NCBI RefSeq assembly: GCF_900239935.1
Contig: NZ_LT965928.1
Location: 1,363,407 to 1,427,406 of the forward strand
DNA: 64,000 nt
Direction of reading: 5' to 3'
Origin: Pseudoalteromonas carrageenovora IAM 12662
GTDB lineage: Bacteria; Pseudomonadota; Gammaproteobacteria; Enterobacterales; Alteromonadaceae
The notes below the pieces were generated by a model. It ran no database searches. It was not told the origin of the DNA and saw only the letters and a list, made by a program, of their open reading frames with translations. Within the stretch, counting starts at the first letter, position 1. The number at the start of each line of letters is the position of its first letter. This document shows, one piece after another, positions 50,364 through 60,100 of this stretch. A program made the position numbers and the translations under genes.

Positions 50364-51872
50364 CTAATTTTTCTTACCAGCTAATTTCTCAACCAATTCA
50401 ACCCGCCTATTAAGTTCGCGACCTAATTCATTACTGTTTGTGGCAACAGGTGAGTAGGGGCCTGCGCCATGAGCGAATAGCCTTGATTTTGATACACCGT
50501 AATTAGTTATAAGCGCCTTAACAACAGCATTAGCACGCCGCTCAGAAAGGTTTAAATTATACTCAGCTGATCCTTTATCGTCGGTGTGCCCAACCACATA
50601 TAAGCTCAGCTGTTTATTTTTATTTAATACTTGTGCAATGGTATCTAAAGCCTGTTTTGACTCTGATTTAATACTGGCTTTATCGTAATCAAACAAAACA
50701 CCATATATTGAGGCTTTTCCTTTTTGCGCTAATTGCTCTAATACTTTATCGCTATTAGTCTCGATTAGACCAGTTAGCAATGGCTTAGTTTGTATAACCA
50801 CTAACTGAATACGTGAATGGCCTTGATAATTTCCTATAAAAAATACAGCGTAAGTCGTTTGCTCATCAAGTACCTTTTTCATAACCTGATAGCGAGGCTG
50901 CTCTGAGTAGTTATAAATTGATTCAACCGCTAAAATATCACCTAACTGTTTTATATCATCTCTAATTTTTCTTTTATTTGTATTTTTACTACATGAGCTT
51001 TTTTGACACGAAAATACAGTTTCAAATCCCTCTTTAACTAATGCGCCTACATAGTTGTGGTAAATTTTAAGAGAAGATACGTTGTTTACCACATAGGTAA
51101 TTTGAGTGAGGTCACCTGTTACATCAAGTGTTGGGATTTGTTTTGTTTTTTTATTTACAACACCTACAGGAATGCTAAATTCTTCATAGTCTACCTGCTT
51201 AAAATCCTCAATATAACTGCCAGGATAGCGACTCAGTAAAGGGTGATCTTGAGTTCCTTTTTTATCTTTTTTTGGAGCTTTATTACTATTTTCATTTGTT
51301 GTTTTTTTAAGTGCACTGAGATCGGCGATTATTAAACCGGTTTCAATCTCTTTTATATCTATAGTAGTTAGCTGAACACCCGTTTTATTTTTATATTGTC
51401 CTACATAAAGAGTAACAGCAGCCTCAAGTTTGTCAGTGCCTTTGGTAGCGTATATATAATAGGGGTTTCTAAATGCATTACCTGGGCTAAAATAGCTAGA
51501 CTCTTCGCCTAATCGCTTTTTATTTTCGTAGCTTTCACCTGAGTAACATTCATCTAGCAAACACATATAGTTGATAGTAAAGCCGGCTTTAATAAGTGCT
51601 TTTTGATAGTTTTTGGTAACCTTTAAAGAAGCTACATTTTTGATGTCGTATGAGTAATGGTTTGTAGAGCCAATAAATGAGTCAAAAGTGAGTTGCTGGG
51701 CCTTTTTAGCGTTGCGATCAAAATTTGTAACAAGGCGAGTTTGCTCACCTTCTAACATAACTTTATTTTGTAATTTTGCACCAGGATAAGGTGATAGAAA
51801 CGGCTTAGCTTGAATATTGAATGTACTGAAACTACAGGCAAAAACGATGACTAATCTAGTTATATATTTCAT
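50364..51872 (-). CDS. OmpA-family protein with duplicated N-terminal domain
   Basis: A 502-residue exported protein. The signal peptide ends near residue 23 (NIQA-KPF). Residues about 27-195 and 215-380 are two copies of one domain: both begin L-S-x-YPG, and share (V)-x-SLK-x-x-x-NY-x-x-ALxKxGF followed by a cysteine pair (CLLDEC and CQKSSC). Single copies of this type of domain occur as DUF4892. Residues from about 390 form an OmpA C-terminal peptidoglycan-binding domain with VVGHTDDKGSAEYN and LSERRANAVVKAL. It probably links the outer membrane or periplasm to the cell wall. I start at ATG 51872 because the signal peptide begins there. Confidence 0.9.
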   Translation of the reverse strand: MKYITRLVIVFACSFSTFNIQAKPFLSPYPGAKLQNKVMLEGEQTRLVTNFDRNAKKAQQLTFDSFIGSTNHYSYDIKNVASLKVTKNYQKALIKAGFTINYMCLLDECYSGESYENKKRLGEESSYFSPGNAFRNPYYIYATKGTDKLEAAVTLYVGQYKNKTGVQLTTIDIKEIETGLIIADLSALKKTTNENSNKAPKKDKKGTQDHPLLSRYPGSYIEDFKQVDYEEFSIPVGVVNKKTKQIPTLDVTGDLTQITYVVNNVSSLKIYHNYVGALVKEGFETVFSCQKSSCSKNTNKRKIRDDIKQLGDILAVESIYNYSEQPRYQVMKKVLDEQTTYAVFFIGNYQGHSRIQLVVIQTKPLLTGLIETNSDKVLEQLAQKGKASIYGVLFDYDKASIKSESKQALDTIAQVLNKNKQLSLYVVGHTDDKGSAEYNLNLSERRANAVVKALITNYGVSKSRLFAHGAGPYSPVATNSNELGRELNRRVELVEKLAGKKN

Positions 51873-52110
51873 TAAAATTTCCTTTTTATATTGAAAGTAT
51901 TCACCGACTATAAAACAGCTGATTTTTAAAGTCATCCTACTTAACATTATAGTTTTACTTACATTTATTTTTTAAGCTAGCGCATTAGCACACTGTTTTG
52001 ATTTACGTTTACTTAGTGACGAGTGCTCATAAAAATGAGAATCTAATTAAGGTCGCTTTCAAAAAAATAAATTGTTAAACCTGCTGCCTAAAATAACAAT
52101 GGAGAAAACA

Positions 52111-52455
52111 ATGCAACTAGATGATATTAGAGTGTTTGTGCCGTGTAAAAACTATCAACAATCGTGTGCATTTTATCAGGCGCTTGGCTTTAGTATTGAG
52201 TCAGCCTCTGCTGATTTAAGTATTGCAACATCAGGTGAATGCAGCCTCTTTCTACAGCGTTACTACAACCAAGAATTTGCTGAAAATTTAATGCTGCAAG
52301 TGTGCGTATTAAACATAAATGAAGCCTTTGACATTATTAGTAAGCTCATTAACTTTGATATTCGCTTTGAAGGGATAAAACAAGAGCCGTGGGGTAAAGT
52401 GATTTATTTATGGGGACCATCAGGCGAGCTTTTACACGTAACTGAATTTAATTAA
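52111..52455 (+). CDS. VOC (glyoxalase/bleomycin-resistance) family protein
   Basis: A 114-residue single vicinal-oxygen-chelate unit with the pattern IRVFVPCKNYQQSCAFYQALGF and a final GPSGELLHVTEF, which includes a possible metal ligand. No lactoylglutathione-lyase-specific residues stand out, so activity is unknown. Such small proteins often act as antibiotic-binding or isomerase-type enzymes. The ATG at 52111 has GGAGA seven bases upstream. It is 12 bases before the rhombotarget lipoprotein gene and could be in one operon with it. Confidence 0.85.
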   Translation: MQLDDIRVFVPCKNYQQSCAFYQALGFSIESASADLSIATSGECSLFLQRYYNQEFAENLMLQVCVLNINEAFDIISKLINFDIRFEGIKQEPWGKVIYLWGPSGELLHVTEFN

Positions 52456-52467
52456 AAAGGAATAATA

Positions 52468-53298
52468 ATGAAAAAAAATACGTTTTTTGTCATGTTGATG
52501 GTTTTTTTACTGACCTCATGTAGTGCGCTTGTGAGTAATCATGCAGGTAAAAATACGCGTTCTAGCAGTTTGGTTGACTTTCTTTATCCAAACGAAGATA
52601 GCCGTGCTACGTATAAACCAGAAATTCCAGTGTTAAAATTACCTGTTACAGTGGGCATTTCATTTGTGCCTTCTAAAGATTGGCGAGCAAACGGTATTGA
52701 AAGTCAAAATGAGGTAGAGTTGCTCGAAAAAGTTAAAAAATCGTTTTTGCAGTACGATTACATTGACCGCATAGAAGTAATTCCAAGTACGTACCTTAAA
52801 GGTGGAGAAGGGTTTTCAGCGCTTGAGCAAGTAGGTCGACTATACGATGTAGACGTAATGGCATTGGTTTCTTACGATCAAGTAACACAAACCTATGAAA
52901 ATAACGCCGCATTATTGTATTGGACCATTGTAGGTATGTACGTGATTCCGGGTAATGAAAATACTATTCAAACCTTTGTCGACACTGCGGTTTTTGATAT
53001 AAAAAGTAAAAAAATGCTTTTTAGAGCACCCGGTATCAGCAAGCTTGAAAAAAGAACCACCGCTATTAGTATTGACGAAACGCTCAATGAAAAGTCACTT
53101 GAGGGCTTTAATTTAGCGGTTACCGATATGAGCTTAAATTTAGATGCAGAATTAGCCCGCTTTAAAACACGGGTAAAAGAAGAAAAAATTGCAAAAATAG
53201 AAAATAAAGATGGCTCGAGTAGCGCAGGGGCGTTTAGTGTGTTTTTTCTAGTTTTAACATCGCTACTTGTTTTAAAGCGCAGATATGTAAATAACTAA
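52468..53298 (+). CDS. Rhombotarget lipoprotein
   Basis: A 276-residue protein. The N terminus is a lipoprotein signal with lipobox LTSC (Cys18). The last 28 residues form a GlyGly-CTERM-like sorting tail: a small-residue segment (GSSSAGAF), a hydrophobic helix and a basic KRR end. The middle (LPVTVGISFVPSKDW, YDVDVMALVSYDQ) resembles the family annotated as rhombotarget lipoprotein, named because such tails are targets of rhombosortase, an intramembrane rhomboid-type protease. No rhombosortase gene is in the window. Both ends anchored to a membrane is unusual. It follows the VOC gene and ends in a terminator. Confidence 0.82.
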   Translation: MKKNTFFVMLMVFLLTSCSALVSNHAGKNTRSSSLVDFLYPNEDSRATYKPEIPVLKLPVTVGISFVPSKDWRANGIESQNEVELLEKVKKSFLQYDYIDRIEVIPSTYLKGGEGFSALEQVGRLYDVDVMALVSYDQVTQTYENNAALLYWTIVGMYVIPGNENTIQTFVDTAVFDIKSKKMLFRAPGISKLEKRTTAISIDETLNEKSLEGFNLAVTDMSLNLDAELARFKTRVKEEKIAKIENKDGSSSAGAFSVFFLVLTSLLVLKRRYVNN

Positions 53299-53330
53299 AT
53301 ATATATAACTAAGTCGCTAAATACTTAAAT

Positions 53331-53369
53331 TTAAAACGCCACATTATTTAATTTATGCGGCGTTTTTTT
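53331..53369. terminator. Bidirectional terminator
   Basis: AAAACGCC / GGCGTTTT arms flank an AT-rich loop, followed by T on the right. It separates the convergent rhombotarget lipoprotein and dienelactone hydrolase genes. Confidence 0.75.
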
Positions 53370-53376
53370 ATGGTGT

Positions 53377-54267
53377 TTAGCTTAATTTTTCATTAAAAAA
53401 CGCTAAGGTACGCTGCCAAGCAAGTTCTGCTTTTTGCTCATCATAACGCCCCGTAGAGTCGTTATGAAAACCATGATTAGCGCCTTCGTACATGTGCATA
53501 GTGTACTCAACATTGTTAGCTTTTAAGCTCTTTTCATAATCAGGCCATGTAGCGTTAACACGTTTATCAAGTTCACCTAATTGAATCATCAAAGGCGCCT
53601 TTATATTTTTGTGCAGTGACTCACTGGCAGGAGTACCATAAAAAGGCACGCCAGCGCTAAGTAAATCACTATCAACGGCTGCTAAGTAATTAACAATATA
53701 ACCCCCAAAACAAAAACCCACAGCCCCTAGTTTGCCGTTACTATTTGAATGATTTTTTAAAAAGTGAGCGGCGGCTACAAAGTCGTTTTGAATTTTAGCT
53801 CTGTCCATGGTTTTTTGCATTGCACGGCCTTCATCGTCATTACCCGGGTAGCCACCAAGCGGGAAGAGTGCATCGGGGGCAAAGGCAATAAAGCCTTTTT
53901 TGGCTAAGCGCCTTGCTACATCTTTTACGTAAGGGTTTAACCCTCGGTTTTCGTGAATAACTAATACAACAGGCAGTTTACCTTCAATTGTGCTGGGTAC
54001 TGCTAAGTAACCTTTGCCTTTACCATGCCCGTTTGGCGAATCAAATTCTTCGTAGGTGGCTTTAATATCGTCATCATTAAACGATACTTGCTCTGCAAAC
54101 GCGTAATTAGGCAATAGCGCCGATGTAAGTACACTCATTGAAAACCCAAGTGCAGCTAAACCGCCAAGTTTTTTCATAAATGTACGTCTGTCCATTAAGC
54201 CGTGGGCGTATTCGTCGTACCAATCAAAGGCTTCTTGTGGGATATGGTCTGATTGCGGGTTATTCAT
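53377..54267 (-). CDS. Tat-exported dienelactone hydrolase family protein
   Basis: A 296-residue alpha/beta hydrolase. A twin-arginine motif DRRTFMKKL (residues 26-34) is followed by a hydrophobic stretch and an AFA-EQ cleavage site near residue 58, so it is exported folded by the Tat pathway. The catalytic residues are Cys186 (GFCFGG), Asp234 (LDKRVN) and His265 (GANHGFH), the Cys-Asp-His triad of dienelactone hydrolases. The layout is like E. coli YghX. Substrate is not known. I start at ATG 54267 behind GGAGC. It is convergent with the rhombotarget lipoprotein gene. Confidence 0.92.
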   Translation of the reverse strand: MNNPQSDHIPQEAFDWYDEYAHGLMDRRTFMKKLGGLAALGFSMSVLTSALLPNYAFAEQVSFNDDDIKATYEEFDSPNGHGKGKGYLAVPSTIEGKLPVVLVIHENRGLNPYVKDVARRLAKKGFIAFAPDALFPLGGYPGNDDEGRAMQKTMDRAKIQNDFVAAAHFLKNHSNSNGKLGAVGFCFGGYIVNYLAAVDSDLLSAGVPFYGTPASESLHKNIKAPLMIQLGELDKRVNATWPDYEKSLKANNVEYTMHMYEGANHGFHNDSTGRYDEQKAELAWQRTLAFFNEKLS

Positions 54268-54401
54268 GGCTGCTCCTTCCATTATTATTAGTTATGTATT
54301 GTTATTTATTACCATAACGTATTAGGAGTAAAAAACGAGCAGTTTATCTCTTTATTTATCGAACCTTTTTAATAAATAAAAATTAGTTATTGAGTTTTAG
54401 C

Positions 54402-54569
54402 TTACCTGCCTGATAACCCTTCATCTACCCCCATTAAAAAATCAAGTCCCACAAACGCGAACGATATAGCAATGGCGCCTAATAGCATTAAGTTACGGTT
54501 ATTCTTTTTGTAGCCAATTGTAGTTAACACGGCAAAAGCAATAAATAGAATAATTTGTACGAGTGGCAT
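54402..54569 (-). CDS. Small membrane protein, 55 residues
   Basis: A short frame starting with ATG at 54569, with AAGGATG eight bases upstream. The sequence has two hydrophobic segments (about residues 3-20 and 27-46), divided by a basic turn (YKKNNRN), and a short acidic tail. The pattern of a small two-helix inner-membrane protein and the good ribosome-binding site support it as a real gene. I recognise no family. It lies between the SulP terminator and the dienelactone hydrolase gene, in the same direction as both. Confidence 0.65.
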   Translation of the reverse strand: MPLVQIILFIAFAVLTTIGYKKNNRNLMLLGAIAISFAFVGLDFLMGVDEGLSGR

Positions 54570-54647
54570 AGTTACATCCTTTTATGTATTGGAGACCATT
54601 TAAGGGCCTAACTTACCAGTTTAAAAAAATTTAAACAATTGATTTAA

Positions 54648-54680
54648 AATAAAAAACTCGGAAAACTCCGAGCTTTTTAA
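54648..54680 (-). terminator. Terminator after the SulP gene
   Basis: On the minus strand, AAAAAGCTCGGA / TCCGAGTTTTTT arms around a GTTT-type loop end in a T run. Confidence 0.88.
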
Positions 54681-54701
54681 GTAAGTTACCTAATTGGCTT
54701 A

Positions 54702-56498
54702 TTACGCCATAGCGTCGTTGGCTACAGGGTATTTAGGGTCTTCAACAATGTTAACCTCAACTAAATCACCGGCTTTTCGTAATAACTGGGCAGACTCAGG
54801 GCTTAAGTGGCGTAAATACAACGTTTTTCCTAATGCTTTATAACGTACGCTTAAACCATGTATAGCTTCAATACCTGATTGGTCGCACACTCTAGCATTG
54901 GCAAAATCTATACACACTTTTTGTGGGTCGTTATGTGGGTTAAACCCTTCTTTAAACGAGGTTATAGAGCCAAAAAATAAGCTGCCTGCTACTTGGTAAG
55001 TTTTTTGAGTTTGAGACTCATCGCTGCATTGAATACGAACTTCTTTTGCAGAATTCCACGCATAAACTAAGGCTGAAATAACAATACCTATGCCTACTGC
55101 AACGGCTAAATCAAGCAATACGGTAACGGTTGATACCACAATAATAATAAATATTTCAGACTTTGGAACGCGGCCAAATAAGCGTAAAGATGACCATTCA
55201 AAGGTTGCAATAACTACCATAAACATAACGCCAATTAATGATGCGACAGGGATCATTTCAATTAAGCTTGGGAAAAACAAAATAAATACCAGCATAAATA
55301 AAGCGGTAGCAATGCCCGCAGCACGGCCTCGGCCGCCTGAATTTAAACACACCATGCTTTGGCCAATCATGGCGCAGCCGCACATGCCACCAAATAAACC
55401 GCTTAAAATATTGCCCGAGCCTTGTGCCACAGACTCGCGATTACCTTGCCCGCGGGTTTGTGTTATTTCATCAATAAGCGAAAGGGTCATAAGCGTTTCA
55501 ATTAGCCCAACCGATGACAAAATAAGCGCAAGCATTATCACAGTGATAAGCGCATCGAGCGAGTCGCTATTAGTTAAATCCCAGCTAATTTGCGGAAAGT
55601 GAAAACTCGGTAAAGCACCTTTTAAACTGCCATCAAGTGGGTCAATGGTGTCTTTTAAGCCTTCAGCTACTTTTTGCGCTTCGTTAGCTTGCCATTTAGC
55701 CGTAATTTGCGCATCGGTTGGGCGCTCAAGTGCAATATTTTGCGCCACTTCACTGTATTGCCCATGAGGTACTTGATTTTTTATAGCTGCAAAGTTTTCA
55801 GTAATGATTTCTTTTTCAATCATTGAGGTACGCTGCGTGTGCACAACATCGCTAACAAGTTTTGACTCAAGTGGCGTAAAGGTGACCAGCGCTGTACACA
55901 CTGCTATTGCAGCAAGAGGGGCAGGAACTGCTTTAGTATAGCGCGGTAAAAAATACACAATTGCCATGGTTAACGCAATTAGCCCCATCATGGTAAGCAT
56001 AGCTGGGCTGGTTAGTTGCATCCAATCGCCTGCGTAGGTAAACATATCGTGTTGCTTATCGTAAACTACACGAACGTTTTCTTTAAATTGGCCAAATTGC
56101 GCCATACCAATCACAATAGCTAAGCCGTTTACAAAGCCAAGCATTACTGGGTGAGGTAACAGCCTTATAAACTTGCCCATTTTAAGCGCGCCAAATATAA
56201 CCTGTAGCACACCGGTTAACACCACAGCAGCCAGTAAATACTCTAGCCCAAACATGATAATAAACGCGGTGGTTACTACGGCCATAGAGCCCGCCGCGCC
56301 CGAAATCATAGCAGGACGGCCGCCAAAAACAGCGGTAATAAAACCAATAAAGAACGAGCCATACAGCCCCATCATAGGGTCAATACCGGCTACAAAGGTA
56401 AACGCGACGGCTTCGGGAATGAGTGTTAGCACGGCGGTTAAGCCTGCTAAAACGTCATTTTTTAAATTAGCGCTGCGTTTGCTTATTAAATCAAACAT
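54702..56498 (-). CDS. SulP family inorganic anion transporter
   Basis: A 598-residue inner-membrane transporter with about 10-14 hydrophobic segments and a C-terminal STAS domain (about residues 495-590) that ends SDxxG-like in DQSGIEAIHGL. The family carries sulfate, bicarbonate or related anions. Compared with a standard SulP core, residues about 205-285 are an inserted hydrophilic loop rich in Glu, Lys and Ala (VVHTQRTSMIEKE, QYSEVAQNIALERP), just before the conserved LPSFHFP. The ATG at 56498 follows GAGGAAT; a 12-residue extension is excluded. It has its own terminator. Confidence 0.92.
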   Translation of the reverse strand: MFDLISKRSANLKNDVLAGLTAVLTLIPEAVAFTFVAGIDPMMGLYGSFFIGFITAVFGGRPAMISGAAGSMAVVTTAFIIMFGLEYLLAAVVLTGVLQVIFGALKMGKFIRLLPHPVMLGFVNGLAIVIGMAQFGQFKENVRVVYDKQHDMFTYAGDWMQLTSPAMLTMMGLIALTMAIVYFLPRYTKAVPAPLAAIAVCTALVTFTPLESKLVSDVVHTQRTSMIEKEIITENFAAIKNQVPHGQYSEVAQNIALERPTDAQITAKWQANEAQKVAEGLKDTIDPLDGSLKGALPSFHFPQISWDLTNSDSLDALITVIMLALILSSVGLIETLMTLSLIDEITQTRGQGNRESVAQGSGNILSGLFGGMCGCAMIGQSMVCLNSGGRGRAAGIATALFMLVFILFFPSLIEMIPVASLIGVMFMVVIATFEWSSLRLFGRVPKSEIFIIIVVSTVTVLLDLAVAVGIGIVISALVYAWNSAKEVRIQCSDESQTQKTYQVAGSLFFGSITSFKEGFNPHNDPQKVCIDFANARVCDQSGIEAIHGLSVRYKALGKTLYLRHLSPESAQLLRKAGDLVEVNIVEDPKYPVANDAMA

Positions 56499-56587
56499 AG
56501 AATTCCTCAGGTGCATAAATAAACTACATGCCATGGCGCTTTAAGCGAATAGCAGTGTGTTTTGGTGTTTTAAAATTTACGTGTATA

Positions 56588-56852
56588 GGGCGTGTTGATC
56601 TTTGCGGATTGAGATTTGTTCAATCTAGGGGCGATCAAGTCGCGGCGCGAGGTTTGTAACCTAGTGGGCTAAGTAAAAAACCGAGCAACAAAGAGTTTAT
56701 CGCCCCTAGGCAGAACCCAAAGGGCAGCGTATGTTTGGCATTTATGCTACGTTATCGCCTATTTATGGGGAGTAACCACACTTCATAGGCTCTGCCTTGC
56801 CTAAAAACCAAACATACTGCTGCAAATTCAAACGCCAAAGGTCAACACGCCC
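56588..56852. repeat. Structured MITE-like element, 265 bp
   Basis: The ends match as inverted repeats: GGGCGTGTTGATCTTTG on the left and, reversed, GGGCGTGTTGACCTTTG on the right, with further weaker match inwards. Two internal perfect stems are present: CTAGGGGCGAT (56625-56635) with ATCGCCCCTAG (56699-56709), and GTATGTTTGG (56729-56738) with CCAAACATAC (56808-56817). It has no coding capacity. Clear target duplications are not visible. The remainder of 56499-57064 shows no gene. Confidence 0.72.
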
Positions 56853-57064
56853 TCGTTATTAGAGCTAAGTGGAGGGCACTTAACTGACAAGCGGCTCAAA
56901 ACCATTGCGGTGTGAGCTAATGCTAAGCAATAAAACTATTACGTGTTAGCGGTGCTTTAAATTGAGGGCGCATAATACGCTGATAAACATAGAATAATTA
57001 CATACAATTTATTTGAAACACTTTATAAAAACTATTAATAATGCAGGGCAATATGCAGGCAAAT

Positions 57065-57096
57065 AAAAAGCTCGGCGTATTAGGCCGAGCTTTTTT
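57065..57096 (-). terminator. Terminator after the RND pump gene
   Basis: AAAAGCTCGGC / GCCGAGCTTTT arms around a GTATTAG loop with T on both sides' ends. Confidence 0.9.
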
Positions 57097-57115
57097 GGTT
57101 GGGAGTATAGATTAT

Positions 57116-60100
57116 TTAGTTATTTGTAGGTGTTGGTTGAGCACTTACAGGTTGCGATTTACCAAGTAGTTTACGTGTTGGGCGCTTAGCATCTTCTAGT
57201 GCTACGTATTGGCAAGGTATAAGTATTAAGGTAATTATCGTGGCAAATAGCACACCAAAGGCCAGCGATACCGCCATAGGAATAACTATTTTAGCTTGTA
57301 AGCTGGTTTCCAAAATAATAGGCATTACTCCAATAAATGTAGTAATAGAGGTAAGCAATATGGCTCTAAAGCGTTTAGCACCTGCTTGCATAACGGCCTG
57401 TTTTACAGCCATACCTTCTGCGCGGGCTTTGTTTACAAAATCAACCATAACGAGTGAGTCGTTTACTACAATGCCCGCTACCGCAATAATGCCAAACATA
57501 GATAGACCGCTCATGGTCATGCCTAATATTACGTGACCAAACATTGCACCTACTACACCAAATGGAATAACCGACATTATAATAAGCGGCTGCGAGTAAG
57601 AGCGAAGCGGAATAGCTAATAACGCAAATATAATCATCAGGGATATAGCAAAGTCGCGTAACTGCTCATCGGCGCTGTCCATTTCTTCTTGTACGCGTCC
57701 AGCCACATTACTTTTAACGCCTGGGTAGCTTTTAAGCAGCGAAGGTAAATAGGTATCGCGAATTTCTTGTGCAATGGCAAACGGTTCAACTTGGTCAGTA
57801 TTTACCGCTGCCCATACATTAACGGTACGGTTTGAGTTTTCACGGCGAATACGGTTTACACCATCTACTAGTCTAACTTCGGCTACTTCGCTTAATGGCA
57901 CTTCTGCACCGGTTGGCGTAATAATACGCGCATTTTGAATATTACTAATGGAGTTGCGCTCGCTCTCTGGGTAGCGGATCATGACTTTAATTTCTTCGCC
58001 TTCGCGTAAAATACGCTGTGCTTCTAATCCGTAGTAACTAAAGCTTACTTGCGATGCAACATCCGCAAGGGTTAGTCCCATGCTGTAGGCCAGTGGTTTT
58101 AAATCAAGCTGTACTTCGTCGGTGGCACTTTGTAGTGAGTCGTTTACATCGCCTACACCTTCCATGCTTTGTAATTTAGCCTTTAATTTACCGGCTACTA
58201 CTTTTAACTCATCAGCATTTTTGCCTTGCAGTCTAAAACTTACGTCGCCATCATCACGCCCGCCACTAAAAATATTATCTTGAATATTAAGCGTTTTAAC
58301 ACCTGGTAGCGGGGGCATTTGTTCACGCCATAACGCGCTTAATTCAAAAGTGTCGATAGGCCGCAAGTGTGGCTCTACTAAAATAGCCATAATGTTTGCT
58401 TGAGTACGCCCACGTAAGCTTACCGATAAATCGCGTATCATGCTTTGGCCGTATTGCTCTTTAAGTTCTTTATCTACTTTAAGTAAAACGTCTTCTATTT
58501 TACGGGCGGTTTCAAGCGTTGCTTGCTCCGAAGAGGCAAGGTTCATTTCAAGTGTAATACGCGGAAAGTCATGCGGAATTTTAGGGTTAGGCACAAACTT
58601 AACTAAGCCGCCTGCAAACATACCTGCACTCACTATTAATATACATAAAAAACCTATAATTACGGTATATCGATAATGTATACAATGGCCTATAAAAGGC
58701 GTGTAGTAGTTTTGTACAAAGTGTTTTAAACCGCTATCAACCACATTACGCAGTTTATGTAATGGGTTTTTAGGGTTTGGTTTACGTGGGTTCATGGCTG
58801 CAATATGTGCAGGTAATATTAGCTTTGATTCAATCAGTGAGAAAATCAAACACAATATAATAACCACACCAATGGCTTTAGAAAACGCAGCGCCTGGGCC
58901 CGATGCCATAGCTTGCGGTAAAAACGCCGCGATAGTGGTTAATACCCCAAAGGTTGCAGGCATCGCTACACGCTTAACACCACGAATAACGTTATCAAGG
59001 CTATGGCCATGTTTTTCAATTTCGGCACTGGCCGATTCGCCCACAACTATGGCGTCGTCGACCACAATCCCGAGTACTATAATAAAGGCAAATAACGACA
59101 CCATGTTTATGGTGATGTCTAAAAAGCCAATTGGCATAAACAAAAAAGCACCTAGAAAAGACACCGGTAAGCCCATCATTACCCAAAAAGCTAAACGCAG
59201 CGGTAAAAACAGCGCCAGCACTATCATTACTAAAATACCGCCCCATACCATGTTGTCGATCATCATATCGAGTCGACCTTCAAGGTAGTAAGTTAAATCA
59301 ACAATAGGTGAGAGCTTTACGCCTTGCGGAAGTTTTGACTGTTTTTCTGCCATGTAGCCTTTAAGAATTTTAGCTACATCGGTTATGTCTTGATCTTTTG
59401 AGGCGTCTACTTCAAACGAGAGTGAGTTTTTACCATTATATTTAGAGTAAAGTAGGCCTTCTTCAAAGCCGTCGTTAATTGTAGCTACATCGCCTAAATT
59501 AATTTGTGCGCCATCGGCAAGCGTTATAAGTGGAAGCTTTGCAAACTCGCCGCCACGGTAGGCCTGCTTTTCAACACGCATTGAAATATAGCCTGTGTCA
59601 GAACGAATTTGCCCTGCCGACATATTGGTAGAAAAGTTTTGCACTGCACTTGATACATCTCTAAACGTTAGGCCGAATTCACGTAGTTTATCGGGGCTTA
59701 TTTCTATGCCAATTTCGTAATCTAGGCCACTGTAAAAATCGACTAAGTTAACGCCTGGTAAGGCGAGTAGTTCATCTTTTATGTCATTACCTAGCTCTTT
59801 AAGCTGGTAGTAGCTCATGTCGCCATAAAGCGCGAGGATCATTACCTCTTGCTGAAATTTTTCACGTTGAATAACGGGGCGTTCCATCCCAGCTGGAAAG
59901 GTATTAATAGAGTCTACTTGCGCTTTTATTTCGTCTAGGGCTTCTTGTAGGTCGTATTTTTCTTCTATTTCTACCCACGCTTGCGAATAACCTCGGTTAG
60001 AATAGGTTATTAAACGTTTTATACCCTCGGTACCCTCAAGGTTTTCTTCTATTTTTATGGTTATACCTTCTTCAACCTCTTGCGGGGCTGCGCCTGGGTA

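Noticed and set aside
55090..55602. A 170-codon open frame on the plus strand opposite the SulP gene.
   Set aside because: It is antisense to a well-supported gene, low-complexity (Ile/Thr/Pro-rich) and has no ribosome-binding site.
58794..59288. A 164-codon open frame on the plus strand opposite the RND pump gene.
   Set aside because: Antisense shadow of the transporter helices; no initiation site and no family similarity.
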